Source of the DNA: Roseiarcus sp963741845
Lineage (GTDB): Bacteria > Pseudomonadota > Alphaproteobacteria > Rhizobiales > Beijerinckiaceae
Assembly: GCA_963741845.1 (NCBI GenBank)
Contig: CAVUJV010000016.1
Span: 707,252 to 771,251 of the forward strand
Length of the DNA: 64,000 nucleotides
Reading direction: 5' to 3'
In this document: piece after piece, positions 43,148 to 52,035 of the stretch
Layout of the letters: every line of letters begins with the position of its first letter
Position numbering within the stretch: the stretch's first letter is position 1
The notes under the pieces: generated by a model
Seen by the model: the letters and a program-made list of their open reading frames with translations, nothing else
What the model was told of the DNA's origin: nothing
The model's database searches: none
Translations under genes and position numbers: made by a program

Positions 43148-45235
43148 TCACGCCGGGCGAAGCCAGACCCGAATGTCGTGGAAAGCCGCGCCGCCGAAGG
43201 GCGCGACGCTGTCGTCCCCGACCAGAACGTTGATCCCCCAGCCGTCGAGGAAGGCGGAGGGCGGCCAGATTCCCTCGCTGATCAGGACGCCCTCCCCCGC
43301 TTCCGGCGAAACATGCGCATGGAGCCGCGTGCGGCCGCGCTCGTTGCCGAGCTCGACGACATCGCCGTCCGCAACGCCGAGCCTCGCGGCGTCGGCCGGA
43401 TTGACGAGCACCTCCGGCCGCGCCTCGCGCGCGACCGAGGTTGGAGTCTGGGTGAAGGTCGAGTTGAGGAAATTGTGGGCGGGCGACGTCGCGAGCTTGA
43501 ACGGGCGCTCGGAATCCGCCGCCTCGTTCGCCGCCCAGTGATCCGGCAGGCTCGGCATGGCGGACCAGTCGCCGACGAGACCTTCGTTGGCGTAGGGCGT
43601 GCGCGCCCAATCCGCCTTGAAACGGAATTTGCCGTCCGGGAACCCGAACCCCTTGAGGAAATGCGACTCCTCGAAGGGCGGTTGAAGATCGAGCCAGCGG
43701 TTCTTTTCGAGGCTCGCAAGATCGCCGTAGCCTGAGGCCTTCAGGGTCCAGTCGATGATCTCGCGCGGGCTCATGGCGAAGGCCGGATGCTCGGCGCCGA
43801 CGCGCCGCGCGAGTTCGACGATCACCTCGTGGTTCGAGCGGCAGCCGGCGGGCGGGTCGATGACCTTCGGCGCGAATTGCAGATGCTGATGGCCGCCGGC
43901 CGTATAGATGTCGTCATGCTCCAGGAACATGGTCGCCGGAAGCACGATGTCGGCATAGCGCGCCGTGTCGGTCATGAACTGCTCGTGCACGCAGACGAAG
44001 AGATCCTCGCGCGAGAAGCCGCGCCGGACCTTTTCCTGATGCGGCGCGACCGCCAGCGGATTGGTGTTCTGGATCAGCATCGCCGTCACCGGCGGGCCGT
44101 CTTTCAGCGCCTCGCGCTCGCCGGTGAGGACCGCGCCGATCCGCGACTGGTCGAGGCGGCGCACTGAAGAATCGCGCTTGTCGAGCCCCTCGATCATCGT
44201 CTTGCGGAGCTTGAAAATGCCGCTGTTGCTGTGCAAGGCGCCGCCGCCCTCATGCGCCCAGGCTCCCGTCACCGCGGGAATGCAGAGCGCGGCGTGCATA
44301 TTCGCCGCGCCGTTGCGCTGGCGCGAGAAGCCATAACCGAGGCGGAAGAAGGTGCGCTTCGTGCCGCCGACGAGCCGCGCGAAGTCCTCGATCTCCGTGA
44401 CGCTGAGCCCCGTGATCGCGCTCGCCCATTCGGGGGTCCGCGGCGCGAGATGGGCCTCAAGCTCGGCGGGCGCATCCGTATAGCGTTCGAGATAGGCCCT
44501 GTCGGCCAGCCCCTCGCGGAAAAGCACATGCATGACGGCGCAGGCGAGCGCGCCGTCGGTTCCGGGCCGCAGGCGCAGCGCCATATCCGCCTGCCGCATC
44601 GTCTCGGTCTCGTAGATGTCGATCGCGACGATTTTCGCGCCGCGCTCTTTGCGCGCGCGCGTCGCGTGGGTCATCACATTGACCTGGGTCGCGACGGCGT
44701 TCGTCCCCCAGATGACGATGCAGTCCGACTTCGCCATTTCGCGCGGATCGGCGCCGATGAGCCGCCCGGTTCCGGCGATATAGCCGGGCCAGGCGACCCC
44801 GACGCAGATCGTGCCGAAGAATCGCGAATAGCGCTTGGCGTGGGTGAGGCGCTCGATGCCGTCGCGCATCACGAGGCCCATCGTGCCGGCGTAGAAGTAA
44901 GGCCAGACGCTCTCAGCGCCGAGCCGCCGCTCGGCAGCCAGGAACGCCTCGGCGACGCTGTCGAGCGCCTCGTCCCAGCCGATCGGCGCGAATTGGCCCG
45001 AGCCTTTCGGCCCGGTCCGCCGCAATGGCTGTGTCAGCCGGTCCGGGTGATGGATTCGCTCCGCATAGCGCGCGACTTTCGCGCAGACCACGCCCGAGGT
45101 GTAACTTTGCTCGCGGGCGCCGCGCACGCGTCCGATCCGCACGCCGTCGATAAGCTCCACGTCGAGCGCGCATACCGACGGGCAATCATGGGGACAGACG
45201 GACGCTCGGCGCTCGACGCCGACGACAGCGTTCAT
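43148..45235 (-). CDS. molybdopterin-dependent oxidoreductase (DMSO-reductase family, cytoplasmic)
   Basis: A 695-residue catalytic subunit. The N-terminal 4Fe-4S site has Cys14, Cys18 and Cys22 (VCPHDCPSVCALD) and Cys51 (SGVVCAKVARY). The Mo-bis-PGD domains follow, with IVIWGTNAVATQVNVMTH, GTDGALACAVMHVL, IQNTNPLAVAPHQEKV, DIVLPATMFLEHDDIY and a C-terminal domain with EVLVNPADAARLGVADGDVVEL. No Tat signal is visible and no small or membrane subunits are adjacent, so it is probably a soluble enzyme; the substrate cannot be named. Start at the ATG at 45235, preceded by GGAGG. It is convergent with cbbE and divergent from the PLD gene. Confidence 0.88.
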   Translation of the reverse strand: MNAVVGVERRASVCPHDCPSVCALDVELIDGVRIGRVRGAREQSYTSGVVCAKVARYAERIHHPDRLTQPLRRTGPKGSGQFAPIGWDEALDSVAEAFLAAERRLGAESVWPYFYAGTMGLVMRDGIERLTHAKRYSRFFGTICVGVAWPGYIAGTGRLIGADPREMAKSDCIVIWGTNAVATQVNVMTHATRARKERGAKIVAIDIYETETMRQADMALRLRPGTDGALACAVMHVLFREGLADRAYLERYTDAPAELEAHLAPRTPEWASAITGLSVTEIEDFARLVGGTKRTFFRLGYGFSRQRNGAANMHAALCIPAVTGAWAHEGGGALHSNSGIFKLRKTMIEGLDKRDSSVRRLDQSRIGAVLTGEREALKDGPPVTAMLIQNTNPLAVAPHQEKVRRGFSREDLFVCVHEQFMTDTARYADIVLPATMFLEHDDIYTAGGHQHLQFAPKVIDPPAGCRSNHEVIVELARRVGAEHPAFAMSPREIIDWTLKASGYGDLASLEKNRWLDLQPPFEESHFLKGFGFPDGKFRFKADWARTPYANEGLVGDWSAMPSLPDHWAANEAADSERPFKLATSPAHNFLNSTFTQTPTSVAREARPEVLVNPADAARLGVADGDVVELGNERGRTRLHAHVSPEAGEGVLISEGIWPPSAFLDGWGINVLVGDDSVAPFGGAAFHDIRVWLRPA

Positions 45236-45281
45236 GGAACCTCCGGCCAGGTCGCGAGGCGCAGCATTTGCAATCCGGGCG

Positions 45282-45322
45282 GCCGCAGAATACAACCATA
45301 TCGGTTGTATTGATTCTGCGGC
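45282..45322. promoter_or_regulatory. long imperfect palindrome upstream of the oxidoreductase and PLD genes
   Basis: GCCGCAGAATACAACC (45282-45297) pairs with GGTTGTATTGATTCTGCGGC (45303-45322), the right arm having four extra bases; the inner part AATACAACC/GGTTGTATT is perfect, separated by ATATC. It lies in the divergent gap, 47 bp upstream of the oxidoreductase start. Likely an operator or the base of a transcript hairpin. Confidence 0.55.
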
Positions 45323-45900
45323 GCGCCTTGGCGAAGCGACTTTCTCTCATTGTAGTGGTGGCGGCGCTGGCTCTGCAAGCCGCGCCGGCGCGTCCGACCG
45401 CGCCGCAAGCGTCCACTCGCGGCGCCGAGATTCACTATGCTCCTCGGGAAAACCTGGAAGCTGTGGACGTCCGCGAGATTGCCTCGGCCCGCCTCTCGAT
45501 CGACATGGCCGCTTATGTTCTGTCGGACCGGCGGGTGATCGAAGCCCTGACGGACGCCGCCGAGCGAGACGTCGCCGTCCGCCTGTACTTCGACCGCTCC
45601 CAATTCTCGCAGCACGGCCTGCGCTATGGCGCGCCGATCGAGGCCCTCCTCGCTCATCCCAATGTGTCAGCGAAGGTCAAGGGCCAGGGGGTGCTGATGC
45701 ATCTCAAGGCCTATGCGATCGACGGCAAAATCCTGCGCACGGGCTCGGGCAATTTCTCCGAACCTGGCCTTTCCCGACAGGACAACGACCTGATCCTCAT
45801 TTCGGACCAGGCTACGGTCGACGCCTTCGAGCATAGGTTCGAGCGTATCTGGGCGCGCGCAAGAAACATCGACGCGCTCGATACGCCGGAAAGGCCCTGA
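45310..45900 (+). CDS. secreted single-domain phospholipase-D-like phosphodiesterase (Nuc type)
   Basis: A protein of about 196 residues with an N-terminal signal segment LSLIVVVAALALQAA and one HKD motif, HLKAYAIDGKILRTGSGNFS (H-x-K-x4-D-x6-G-S), as in Nuc-type endonucleases that act as dimers. It would act in the periplasm on nucleic acid or phospholipid. The start is uncertain: only TTG codons (45268, 45310, 45328) are available in frame, and the first two lie in or before a palindrome; 45328 gives a compact signal peptide. Divergent from the molybdopterin enzyme, no operon partner. Confidence 0.72.
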   Translation: MILRRALAKRLSLIVVVAALALQAAPARPTAPQASTRGAEIHYAPRENLEAVDVREIASARLSIDMAAYVLSDRRVIEALTDAAERDVAVRLYFDRSQFSQHGLRYGAPIEALLAHPNVSAKVKGQGVLMHLKAYAIDGKILRTGSGNFSEPGLSRQDNDLILISDQATVDAFEHRFERIWARARNIDALDTPERP

Positions 45901-46425
45901 AGCGCGCGAGACCCCGGACTGCTTTCGTTTTTGTGCGGACGCGCCTCCGGGCAAAGGCTTCAGACCACGGCCGGGACAATCGTCGTCTTCACGCGCGGCC
46001 CAGCTTCAGAAGTCTGGAAAACAGGAGCATCAAACAATTACTTCTGATTTTCAGACTTTGCGGATAGGATGCCTCATCGCCGTCAAGCTGGAAGCCGCCC
46101 CATGCGCGAAATTGCTGAAACCGCCGCCCCGGCCAAAAGGTCGCTCGGCCATCTTTCCGCCATCTTTCGGCCACTCGCAGGCCATCAACTCCGCCGTCGC
46201 CGGAAGGAAATGTCAGCGCAAGTCCTTGAAAAGTCCCGATTCGCGGAAGAAAATGGCGCGATTTTCAGCGAGTTTTCGGCTGAAAATCGCATCGAACACG
46301 CTTCTTTTCGCGCGTTTGAGGCCGAAATCAGCGTGGAATCGCATCAGAAACGCGCCAAAACGCACGCCACTTCGGCCGGACCTGTCGGGCTCGGAGCGGT
46401 TCAACCGGCAAGCAGCTCTGGACCG
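45901..46425. other. intergenic stretch holding repeat copy B
   Basis: No gene is seen in these 525 bp. Most of it is the long repeat copy B (46028-46381). The rest, 45901-46027, has no clear feature. Confidence 0.6.
46028..46381 (+). repeat. dispersed intergenic repeat, family 1, copy B (long form)
   Basis: Same order of blocks as copy A at 1-362: TTCTGATTTTCAGA near 46038, GATGCCTCATCG near 46068, ATGCGCGAAAT near 46102, the core at 46201-46270 with GGAAGGAAATGTCAGCGCA and CTTGAAAAGTCCCGAT, and a GCATCA-A-GAA block at the end. Spacing between blocks is similar, with small indels. Confidence 0.75.
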
Positions 46426-46665
46426 CTACTTTCGCTGGAGCAAACCGAGCGGGGTGTAGCGCTGATAGAGATGTCCGAAATCCGCGACCATATTTTGCGG
46501 CTTCGGCGCAGCCGCCTCTCGTTGTTCGTCCAGGATCGAACTCACGTGCCACCGCCAGGTCGCCGGGTCGGGGGTCGCAGTTCCGGGACTGGTCTGGGTT
46601 ATTCCCGCGCCATAACTCGCGCTGCCACCGAGCGCGGTAAGGGCCAGAATGAGGGACTTCCGCAT
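46426..46665 (-). CDS. small secreted protein of unknown function (79 aa)
   Basis: A short gene with good translation signals: GAGGAGGAG lies just before the ATG at 46665. The product starts MRKSLILALTALGGSASYGA, a plausible Sec signal peptide with cleavage near SYGA, followed by about 58 residues rich in Pro, Thr and Gln, with WRWHVSSILDEQREAAAPKP. I recognise no family. It lies between repeat copy B and hdaA. Its C-terminal 15 codons approach the repeat but are not part of it. Confidence 0.5.
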   Translation of the reverse strand: MRKSLILALTALGGSASYGAGITQTSPGTATPDPATWRWHVSSILDEQREAAAPKPQNMVADFGHLYQRYTPLGLLQRK

Positions 46666-46860
46666 CGTCTCCTCCTCATCGCTTCCGCCGTCGCTGTCTC
46701 AAAAAGGCGCGCTCGCCGCGGCGAGCGTACCCATTAAGGATAACTTAACTACGACTTTGTGTCTCATGTGAGATAGAAGTCTTTCTTCGACGCCCCAATC
46801 CCCAATTTTGTGGAGAAAGAACCCTGCGCTGCTTCCAAAGCGCAAGTAACGGCGTTCCCT

Positions 46861-47535
46861 TCAGCTTTGTTCCATCGTCCGTAAAATCTCTCCCGCCAGC
46901 GCTCGCGTGAGACGGCGGCCGCGCGACAGCGATTCATGGTCGACCGCGGCGACGAAAGCCCGGGCTGCGCCGATCGACCGCTCCATCCTGGCGGCGACGT
47001 AAGCGACGACATGGGGCTCGACCTGCAACTGACGGTCGCTGAAAAGCTTGAACAGCACCGCGCGCATGAGTTCGTCGTCGGGCGCGCCGATCCGCAGGGT
47101 CGGCGCAAGCCGAAGGCGCGACAAAAGGTCCGGCGTCTTCAGCCCCCAGGCGTCGGGCGCCGTCCGAGCGGTGACGAGCAGCCAGGCGCCGCTGGCGATC
47201 GCGGCATTGACGAGATGAAAGAGCCTGTCCTCATCGTCGCCGATCCGGTCCGCATCCTCGATCGCGAGCGCGTTGGCCTCGGGCAGCGCAAAACTCGCGG
47301 ACGCGAGGCTCTCGGCCGAAACAACCGCCCCGCCGCTCCGCGCGGCCCAGATCGCAGCGAGGTGGCTCTTGCCGGCGCCTGCCGGCCCGACAAGGAGCAG
47401 CATCCGCGCAGGCCAGTCCGGCCAGCGGTCGACAGCCCCGAGGGCTTCCCTGTTCGACGGGGCCGCAAGGAAATCCTCGCGCGCGAAGCTCGGCGCGTGC
47501 GGCCAATCGAGGGTGAGCTGCCGGGGGCTCGTCAC
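46861..47535 (-). CDS. hdaA: HdaA-type DnaA-related regulatory ATPase
   Basis: A 224-residue DnaA-domain III relative that with the clamp promotes hydrolysis of DnaA-ATP after initiation. It starts at a GTG (47535) with SPRQLTLDWPHAPSF, and the QLTLDW stretch matches the clamp-binding motif (Q-L-x-L) found at the N-terminus of Hda proteins. The Walker A reads GPAGAGKSHLAAIWA, the Walker B region is ANALAIEDADRIGDD, and box VII/sensor motifs occur as LRLAPTLRI and MERSIGAARAFV. It lacks the DNA-binding domain IV. The GTG overlaps the stop codon of the upstream permease gene (GTGA). Confidence 0.88.
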   Translation of the reverse strand: MTSPRQLTLDWPHAPSFAREDFLAAPSNREALGAVDRWPDWPARMLLLVGPAGAGKSHLAAIWAARSGGAVVSAESLASASFALPEANALAIEDADRIGDDEDRLFHLVNAAIASGAWLLVTARTAPDAWGLKTPDLLSRLRLAPTLRIGAPDDELMRAVLFKLFSDRQLQVEPHVVAYVAARMERSIGAARAFVAAVDHESLSRGRRLTRALAGEILRTMEQS

Positions 47536-48627
47536 GGCTCGGGCGACGCGTGGCCGCGATAGAGAGGGCTCTCGAGATAAAGCGCGACGATATGGCGCGC
47601 GACCACTCCAATCGCCGCCGCCGTCGGCACCGCAACCAGCAGCCCCACGAAGCCGAACAGTTTGCCGAAGGCGAGCAGCGCAAACATCAGCCACACCGGA
47701 TGCAGACCGACCGATTCCCCAACGAGCTTCGGCGTGATCACATAGCCTTCAAGGAACTGCCCGAACACGACAACCGCGACCGAGGCGAAGAAAAGAGTCA
47801 GGTCCGGCCAGCCCTGAACGAGCGACACGCCGATCGAGAGAACGAGCACCGTCAGGGAACCGAGATAGGGGACGAAGCTCAAGACCCCGCCGATCACCCC
47901 GATCAGAAGTCCGAAGTCGAGGCCGACCAGCGTCAGGCCCACGCCGTACCAGACGCCCAGAAACAGGGCGACCAGCGATTGCCCGCGGATGAAGCCCGCC
48001 AGCGCGTGGTTGATCTCCCGCGCAATGCTGCGCAGCCGGTCGCGATGATCGAGCGGCAGCCAGTCGTCGATCTTGGCGATCATCCGGTCCCAGTCGATCA
48101 GGATATAGAAGGCGACAACCGGCGTGATGATGAGCAGGGAGAAGAACTCAAACACGGCCGCGCCGTCCGAAATCAGGGATTGCAGCGCCCTTACGAGCCA
48201 TTGCGCGCCCTGGGCGACGAAGTCGCCGATCGGCTTTCGGATCTGGTCCTCGTTGAGACCGAGCGCATTGATCCAGCCGTGACCGTATTTCGCGAACAGC
48301 TTGTTGCCTTCGTCGATGGCGAGCGTCTGCAGGCGCATGGCGTAATCGGGCAGCGCGCCCGCGAAGACAACGAGCTGCTCGCCGACCACCGGCGCAACGA
48401 CGATCATCGCCAGGACGGAAACCGCCGCGAAGACGAAAAGGATGACCAGCGAAGCGCCGAGGCGGTTCAACCCCAGCCGTTCCAGCTTGATAGACGACGG
48501 GATCGAGCATGTAGCCGAGCGCGATCCCCGCGGCGAAGGGCGTCACGGTCGAGCCGAGCAGATAGAGCGCAAAGCCGAACGCGGCGAACAGCGCCGCCCA
48601 GATGAAGACTTCGCGGCCGATGCTCAC
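47532..48627 (-). CDS. AI-2E/YdgG-family transporter (permease), one frameshift
   Basis: An inner-membrane protein of about 364 residues with the AI-2E family plan: two TM helices, a large extracytoplasmic stretch and a C-terminal TM bundle with IRGQSLVALFLGVWYGVG, GLLIGVIGGVLSFVPYLG and EGYVITPKLVGESVGLHPVW. The first 46 residues (from the GTG at 48627, SIGREVFIWAALFAAFGF, GYMLDPVV) lie in one frame and the rest from KLERLGLNRLGASLVILF in another; one extra base near 48490 explains the break and gives 3n+1 in total length. The transported compound is unknown. It overlaps hdaA, an order common in Hyphomicrobiales. Confidence 0.82.
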
Positions 48628-48634
48628 GGCGCGC

Positions 48635-49042
48635 TCAACTGCCGGCGCCGCCGGCGTTTTCGGGCTGCAACAGGTCCCATTTGCCTCCCCACGGATCGGC
48701 GAAGACCGCGACCCGGCCGTAAGTCTCGCGCCGAGGCTCCTCGAGGAAGCGCACGCCACGGGTCCGCATCGCCTCATAATCCCTTTCAAAGTCGTCCGTG
48801 AACAGAAAATACCCGACACGGCCCCCGGTTTGGTCGCCGATGCGGGCGCGCTGACGATCGTCGCCCGGGACCGCGATGACGATCCGTGCGCCTCTGCCGC
48901 CGCGCGGCGCGACGACTACCCAGCGCTTGCCCGGCCCCATCGCCGTGTCCTCCAGGACCTCGAAATCGAGCGTATCGCGGAAGAACTGCAGCCCGTCGTC
49001 GTAGCTGGGGACCAGGATCGTGACAGCGGCAAGGCTTTGCAT
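48635..49042 (-). CDS. VOC-family (glyoxalase/bleomycin-resistance fold) protein
   Basis: A 135-residue protein with two beta-alpha-beta-beta-beta modules: LAAVTILVPSYDDGLQFFRD at the start and YFLFTDDFERDYEAMRTRGV, then VAVFADPWGGKWDLLQP in the second. Candidate metal residues are few (Glu in EEPRRETYG, Asp in FADPWGG), so it may not be a classical glyoxalase. It lies between the permease gene and the CDP-alcohol transferase gene on the same strand with gaps of 7 and 10 bp, so it is part of that operon. Substrate unknown. Confidence 0.8.
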   Translation of the reverse strand: MQSLAAVTILVPSYDDGLQFFRDTLDFEVLEDTAMGPGKRWVVVAPRGGRGARIVIAVPGDDRQRARIGDQTGGRVGYFLFTDDFERDYEAMRTRGVRFLEEPRRETYGRVAVFADPWGGKWDLLQPENAGGAGS

Positions 49043-49052
49043 CGGCGGGCCC

Positions 49053-49604
49053 CTATCGGCTCATGTGGTCGAACCACTGGGCGATGTAGATGCCGCCCGA
49101 GGCCAGCGTCGTCGCGGCCACGGTCCACTCGAGCGCCTGCTGCAGCAGGTGAAGATCGACGCCAAAGGCGCGCACCCCCAGCGCAAAGCCGGCCAGAGCG
49201 ATCTGGGCGGCCGTATTGAACTTCAACTCCCACAGGGGCCGGATCTCGACCGGCTTGTCCATGAGCCACGAAATGACCACCGCCATGACGATCATCGCGT
49301 CCCTCGAGACGACCATGATCGCAAGCCACGCGGGCAGTTCGCCGTAAATCGCCAGCGATACGTAGATCGAGGTCAGGAGCGCCTTGTCGGCGAGGGGATC
49401 GAGATAGGCCCCCAGTTCGGTGCGCAGATTGAAGTGCCGGGCGATGAAGCCGTCGACCGCGTCGGATACGCCCGCGAAGACGAAGATGAGAAACGCCTCC
49501 AGAAACCGCTGCGACACGATCATCGAGATCGCCAGCGGCGTCATGAGAATCCGGGCGAGCGTGATGAGATTGGGGATGTTGCTCAACACGACGGAAATGT
49601 TCAT
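49053..49604 (-). CDS. CDP-alcohol phosphatidyltransferase family protein (PgsA-like)
   Basis: Membrane enzyme of 183 residues that joins a CDP-linked lipid to an alcohol. The signature D-x2-D-G-x2-A-R-x8-G-x3-D-x3-D is complete in SDAVDGFIARHFNLRTELGAYLDPLADK (split here at R55: SDAVDGFIAR, then HFNLRTELGAYLDPLADK). N-terminal SNIPNLITLARILMTPLAI is typical of phosphatidylglycerophosphate synthases, but a distant paralogue or cardiolipin synthase of the CAP type cannot be excluded. Several hydrophobic helices follow. It is divergent from purM and upstream of the VOC and permease genes. Confidence 0.88.
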   Translation of the reverse strand: MNISVVLSNIPNLITLARILMTPLAISMIVSQRFLEAFLIFVFAGVSDAVDGFIARHFNLRTELGAYLDPLADKALLTSIYVSLAIYGELPAWLAIMVVSRDAMIVMAVVISWLMDKPVEIRPLWELKFNTAAQIALAGFALGVRAFGVDLHLLQQALEWTVAATTLASGGIYIAQWFDHMSR

Positions 49605-49786
49605 GCGATCGCGACGCTTCCGGCGTTCGTCCGTCGGCGGCGTTCCGGCTCCCTTCTGATTCTGCGCCCGGCCTTCCAGGCGAGGCCTATCACGATCGCA
49701 CGCAGATTGCGACGCGCACGGGCCCGCGGCCTTGCGCCGCCGGGCCCGACCGATTACCCGAAAGCGCCGTTCTTTCCGGAGCCCCC

Positions 49787-50851
49787 ATGGCCGACGCCCC
49801 GAAGCCGCTGACCTACGCCGACGCCGGAGTGGACATCGACGCCGGCAATCGTCTGGTCGATCGAATCAAGCCGCTCGCCCGCTCGACGCAAAGGCGGGGC
49901 GCGGACGCCGAGCTCGGCGGGTTCGGGGGGCTCTTCGACCTCAAGGCCGCAGGCTTCCGGGACCCGATTCTGGTCGCCGCCAATGACGGGGTCGGCACCA
50001 AGCTCCGCATCGCCATCGAGAGCGGGCGCTACGACACGATCGGGATCGACCTCGTGGCCATGTGCGTCAACGACATCGTGGCGCAGGGCGCGGAGCCGCT
50101 GCTTTTCCTGGACTATTTCGCCGTCGGCAGGCTCGACGTGCCCGTGGCGGAGGCCGTGATCAGGGGCGTCGCCGAGGCGTGCCGCGAATCGGGCTGCGCC
50201 CTCATCGGCGGGGAGACGGCGGAGATGCCCGGCCTCTACGCCGGCCGGGACTTCGACCTCGCGGGCTTCGCGGTCGGGGCGGCCGAGCGCGGAACGCTCC
50301 TGCCCCGGCCCGACCTCAAGGCCGGGGACGCCGTCTTCGGCCTGCCCTCGACCGGCCCCCATTCCAACGGCTATTCGCTGGTCCGCCGCGTGGTCGAGCG
50401 CTCGGGCCTTGGCTGGGACGCGCCGGCGCCCTTCGCGCCCAGCCTCTCGCTGGCCGAGGCCCTGCTGACGCCGACCCGGCTCTATGTGCGCCCGCTCCTT
50501 CAGGCGCTTCGCGCGACGGAGGGGATCCGCGCCCTCGCCCACATCACCGGCGGCGGCTATCCCGACAACCTGCCCCGCGTCATCCCGAAGGACCTCGCGG
50601 TTTCGCTCGACCTCGACGCCTTCCGGCCGCAGCCCGTCTTTTCGTGGCTCGCCGCCGCGGGCGGGATCGCCGAGGCCGAGATGCTGCGCACCTTCAACTG
50701 CGGCTTCGGCATGGCGGTCTTCGTCGCGGCCGCCCACGAGGACGAAGCCGCGAAGGCGCTCGCCGAAGCGGGCCTTTCGCCGACCCTGATCGGCAGGCTC
50801 GTCCCGCGCGAGGGGGACGCGGTCGTCATGAAGGGCCGGCTCGCCCTATGA
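49787..50851 (+). CDS. purM: phosphoribosylformylglycinamidine cyclo-ligase
   Basis: Closes the imidazole ring in purine synthesis (FGAM to AIR). 354 residues. Conserved parts include YADAGVDIDAGNRLVDRIKP, the nucleotide-binding VAANDGVGTKLRIA, the VNDIVAQGAEPLLFLDYFAVG block, ALIGGETAEMPGLYAGRDFDLAGF (two parts), STGPHSNGYSLVRRVVE and HITGGGYPDNLPRV. Length is typical. Its stop codon overlaps the purN start (ATGA), so the two are coupled. Confidence 0.97.
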   Translation: MADAPKPLTYADAGVDIDAGNRLVDRIKPLARSTQRRGADAELGGFGGLFDLKAAGFRDPILVAANDGVGTKLRIAIESGRYDTIGIDLVAMCVNDIVAQGAEPLLFLDYFAVGRLDVPVAEAVIRGVAEACRESGCALIGGETAEMPGLYAGRDFDLAGFAVGAAERGTLLPRPDLKAGDAVFGLPSTGPHSNGYSLVRRVVERSGLGWDAPAPFAPSLSLAEALLTPTRLYVRPLLQALRATEGIRALAHITGGGYPDNLPRVIPKDLAVSLDLDAFRPQPVFSWLAAAGGIAEAEMLRTFNCGFGMAVFVAAAHEDEAAKALAEAGLSPTLIGRLVPREGDAVVMKGRLAL

Positions 50852-51444
50852 CCGGGAAGGTGCGGACGGCGGTCCTGATCTCGGGCCGGGGCTCGAACAT
50901 GAGCGCGCTGATCGAGGCGGCGCGCGCGCCGGGCTTCGCCGCCGAGATCGCCCTCGTCCTTTCCGACAAGCCGGACGCGGCCGGGCTCGCCATCGCCCGC
51001 GAGGCCGGGATCGCCGCGAGCGCCGTCGACCGGAAGGCCTATCCCGACCGGCCGGCCTTCGAGGCGGCGCTCCAGGCGGAACTCGACGCCGCCCGCATTG
51101 GCCTCGTCTGCCTCGCGGGCTTCATGCGCATCCTGAGCCCGGAATTCGTCGGCGCATGGGAGGGCCGCATCCTCAACATCCACCCGTCCCTCCTGCCCGA
51201 CCTCAAGGGCCTCCACACCCACGAGCGGGCGCTGGCGGAAGGCCGGACCGAGCACGGCTGCACGGTGCATTACGTGTCCGCCGAGCTCGACGCGGGCCCC
51301 ATCGTGGCGCAGGCCCGCGTGCCCGTGCTTCCCGGCGACACGCCCGACGCCCTCGCGGCCCGCGTCCTCGTCGAGGAGCACCGGATCTATCCCGAGGCGC
51401 TCGACCGGGTGGCGAGGACGGCCGCAGAGCCACGGTCGCGATAG
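50848..51444 (+). CDS. purN: phosphoribosylglycinamide formyltransferase
   Basis: Transfers formyl from 10-formyl-THF to GAR. 198 residues. N-terminal TAVLISGRGSNMSALIEAA binds the phosphoribosyl part; the catalytic Asn-His-Asp set is visible in ILNIHPSLLPDLKGLHTHERA (Asn and His) and AELDAGPIVAQARVPV (Asp). Length and order are normal. Directly after it lies a gene-poor zone, so it closes the purMN operon. Confidence 0.96.
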   Translation: MTGKVRTAVLISGRGSNMSALIEAARAPGFAAEIALVLSDKPDAAGLAIAREAGIAASAVDRKAYPDRPAFEAALQAELDAARIGLVCLAGFMRILSPEFVGAWEGRILNIHPSLLPDLKGLHTHERALAEGRTEHGCTVHYVSAELDAGPIVAQARVPVLPGDTPDALAARVLVEEHRIYPEALDRVARTAAEPRSR

Positions 51445-52035
51445 GCCCGGTCCCCGGCGCGCAGGCCGCATTATGGCGGCTTTGCGGCGGAGCCGCCTGT
51501 CAAAAACGCGCCGAAACCGCCCGGTTTCCCCTCGAAACCCTCTGTTTCAGGGGTGATTTCCGCGAAAACCGTCCCAAAACGCCCTGAAAACGAGCCCCAA
51601 AACCTGCCATTTCCTTCCGCGAATCGAGCCTTTTCAGGCCTTTACGCTGGATTTTCCTTCCGGCGCCCTCCACTTCGTGGCGGAAATGGGGCAAAAGCCT
51701 CCGCCACTAGCGCCCGCCAATCCGCCCATGTCGCTCGCCGCAACGGAATTTGTCTCTCCGCAACAATTTCACTCTACCACAGACTTCTGCTTTACAGAAT
51801 AGATATTTCGTCCGGCGGGCACGACGAGAGGGCCTTGGACGGCTCCAGCGACCCAATGCACGGGCGATGGCGGAGATGATGCAGCAAACGATAAGAACCC
51901 GCGCGCCGCTTTCGCACCACCCTGGCGATTTGGCGCGTCGATACGCCACATTTCCGGGCTAGCTTTTTTCGCCATTGGGAGGGTGAAGCGGCTCGCGGGA
52001 ATAAGCATCCGCCTCACCGACGCCGTAGTGTGGAC
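51445..52035. other. gene-poor stretch after purN with repeat copy C
   Basis: No supported gene in 591 bp. The left part holds repeat copy C (51500-51690). The right part (51700-52035) has more A+T than its surroundings and short frames only. It leads into the wrecked methyltransferase gene. Confidence 0.6.
51500..51690 (-). repeat. dispersed repeat family 1, copy C (inverted, medium form)
   Basis: On the minus strand the core at 51607-51663 reads GGAAGGAAAATCCAGCGTAA, GCCTGAAAAGGCTCGATTCG and CGGAAGGAAATGGC, closely following the core of copies A and B. The flank with GTTTCAGGG- and CGAAAACCGTC-like blocks also follows copy A (GTTTCAGGCGGG). Confidence 0.65.
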
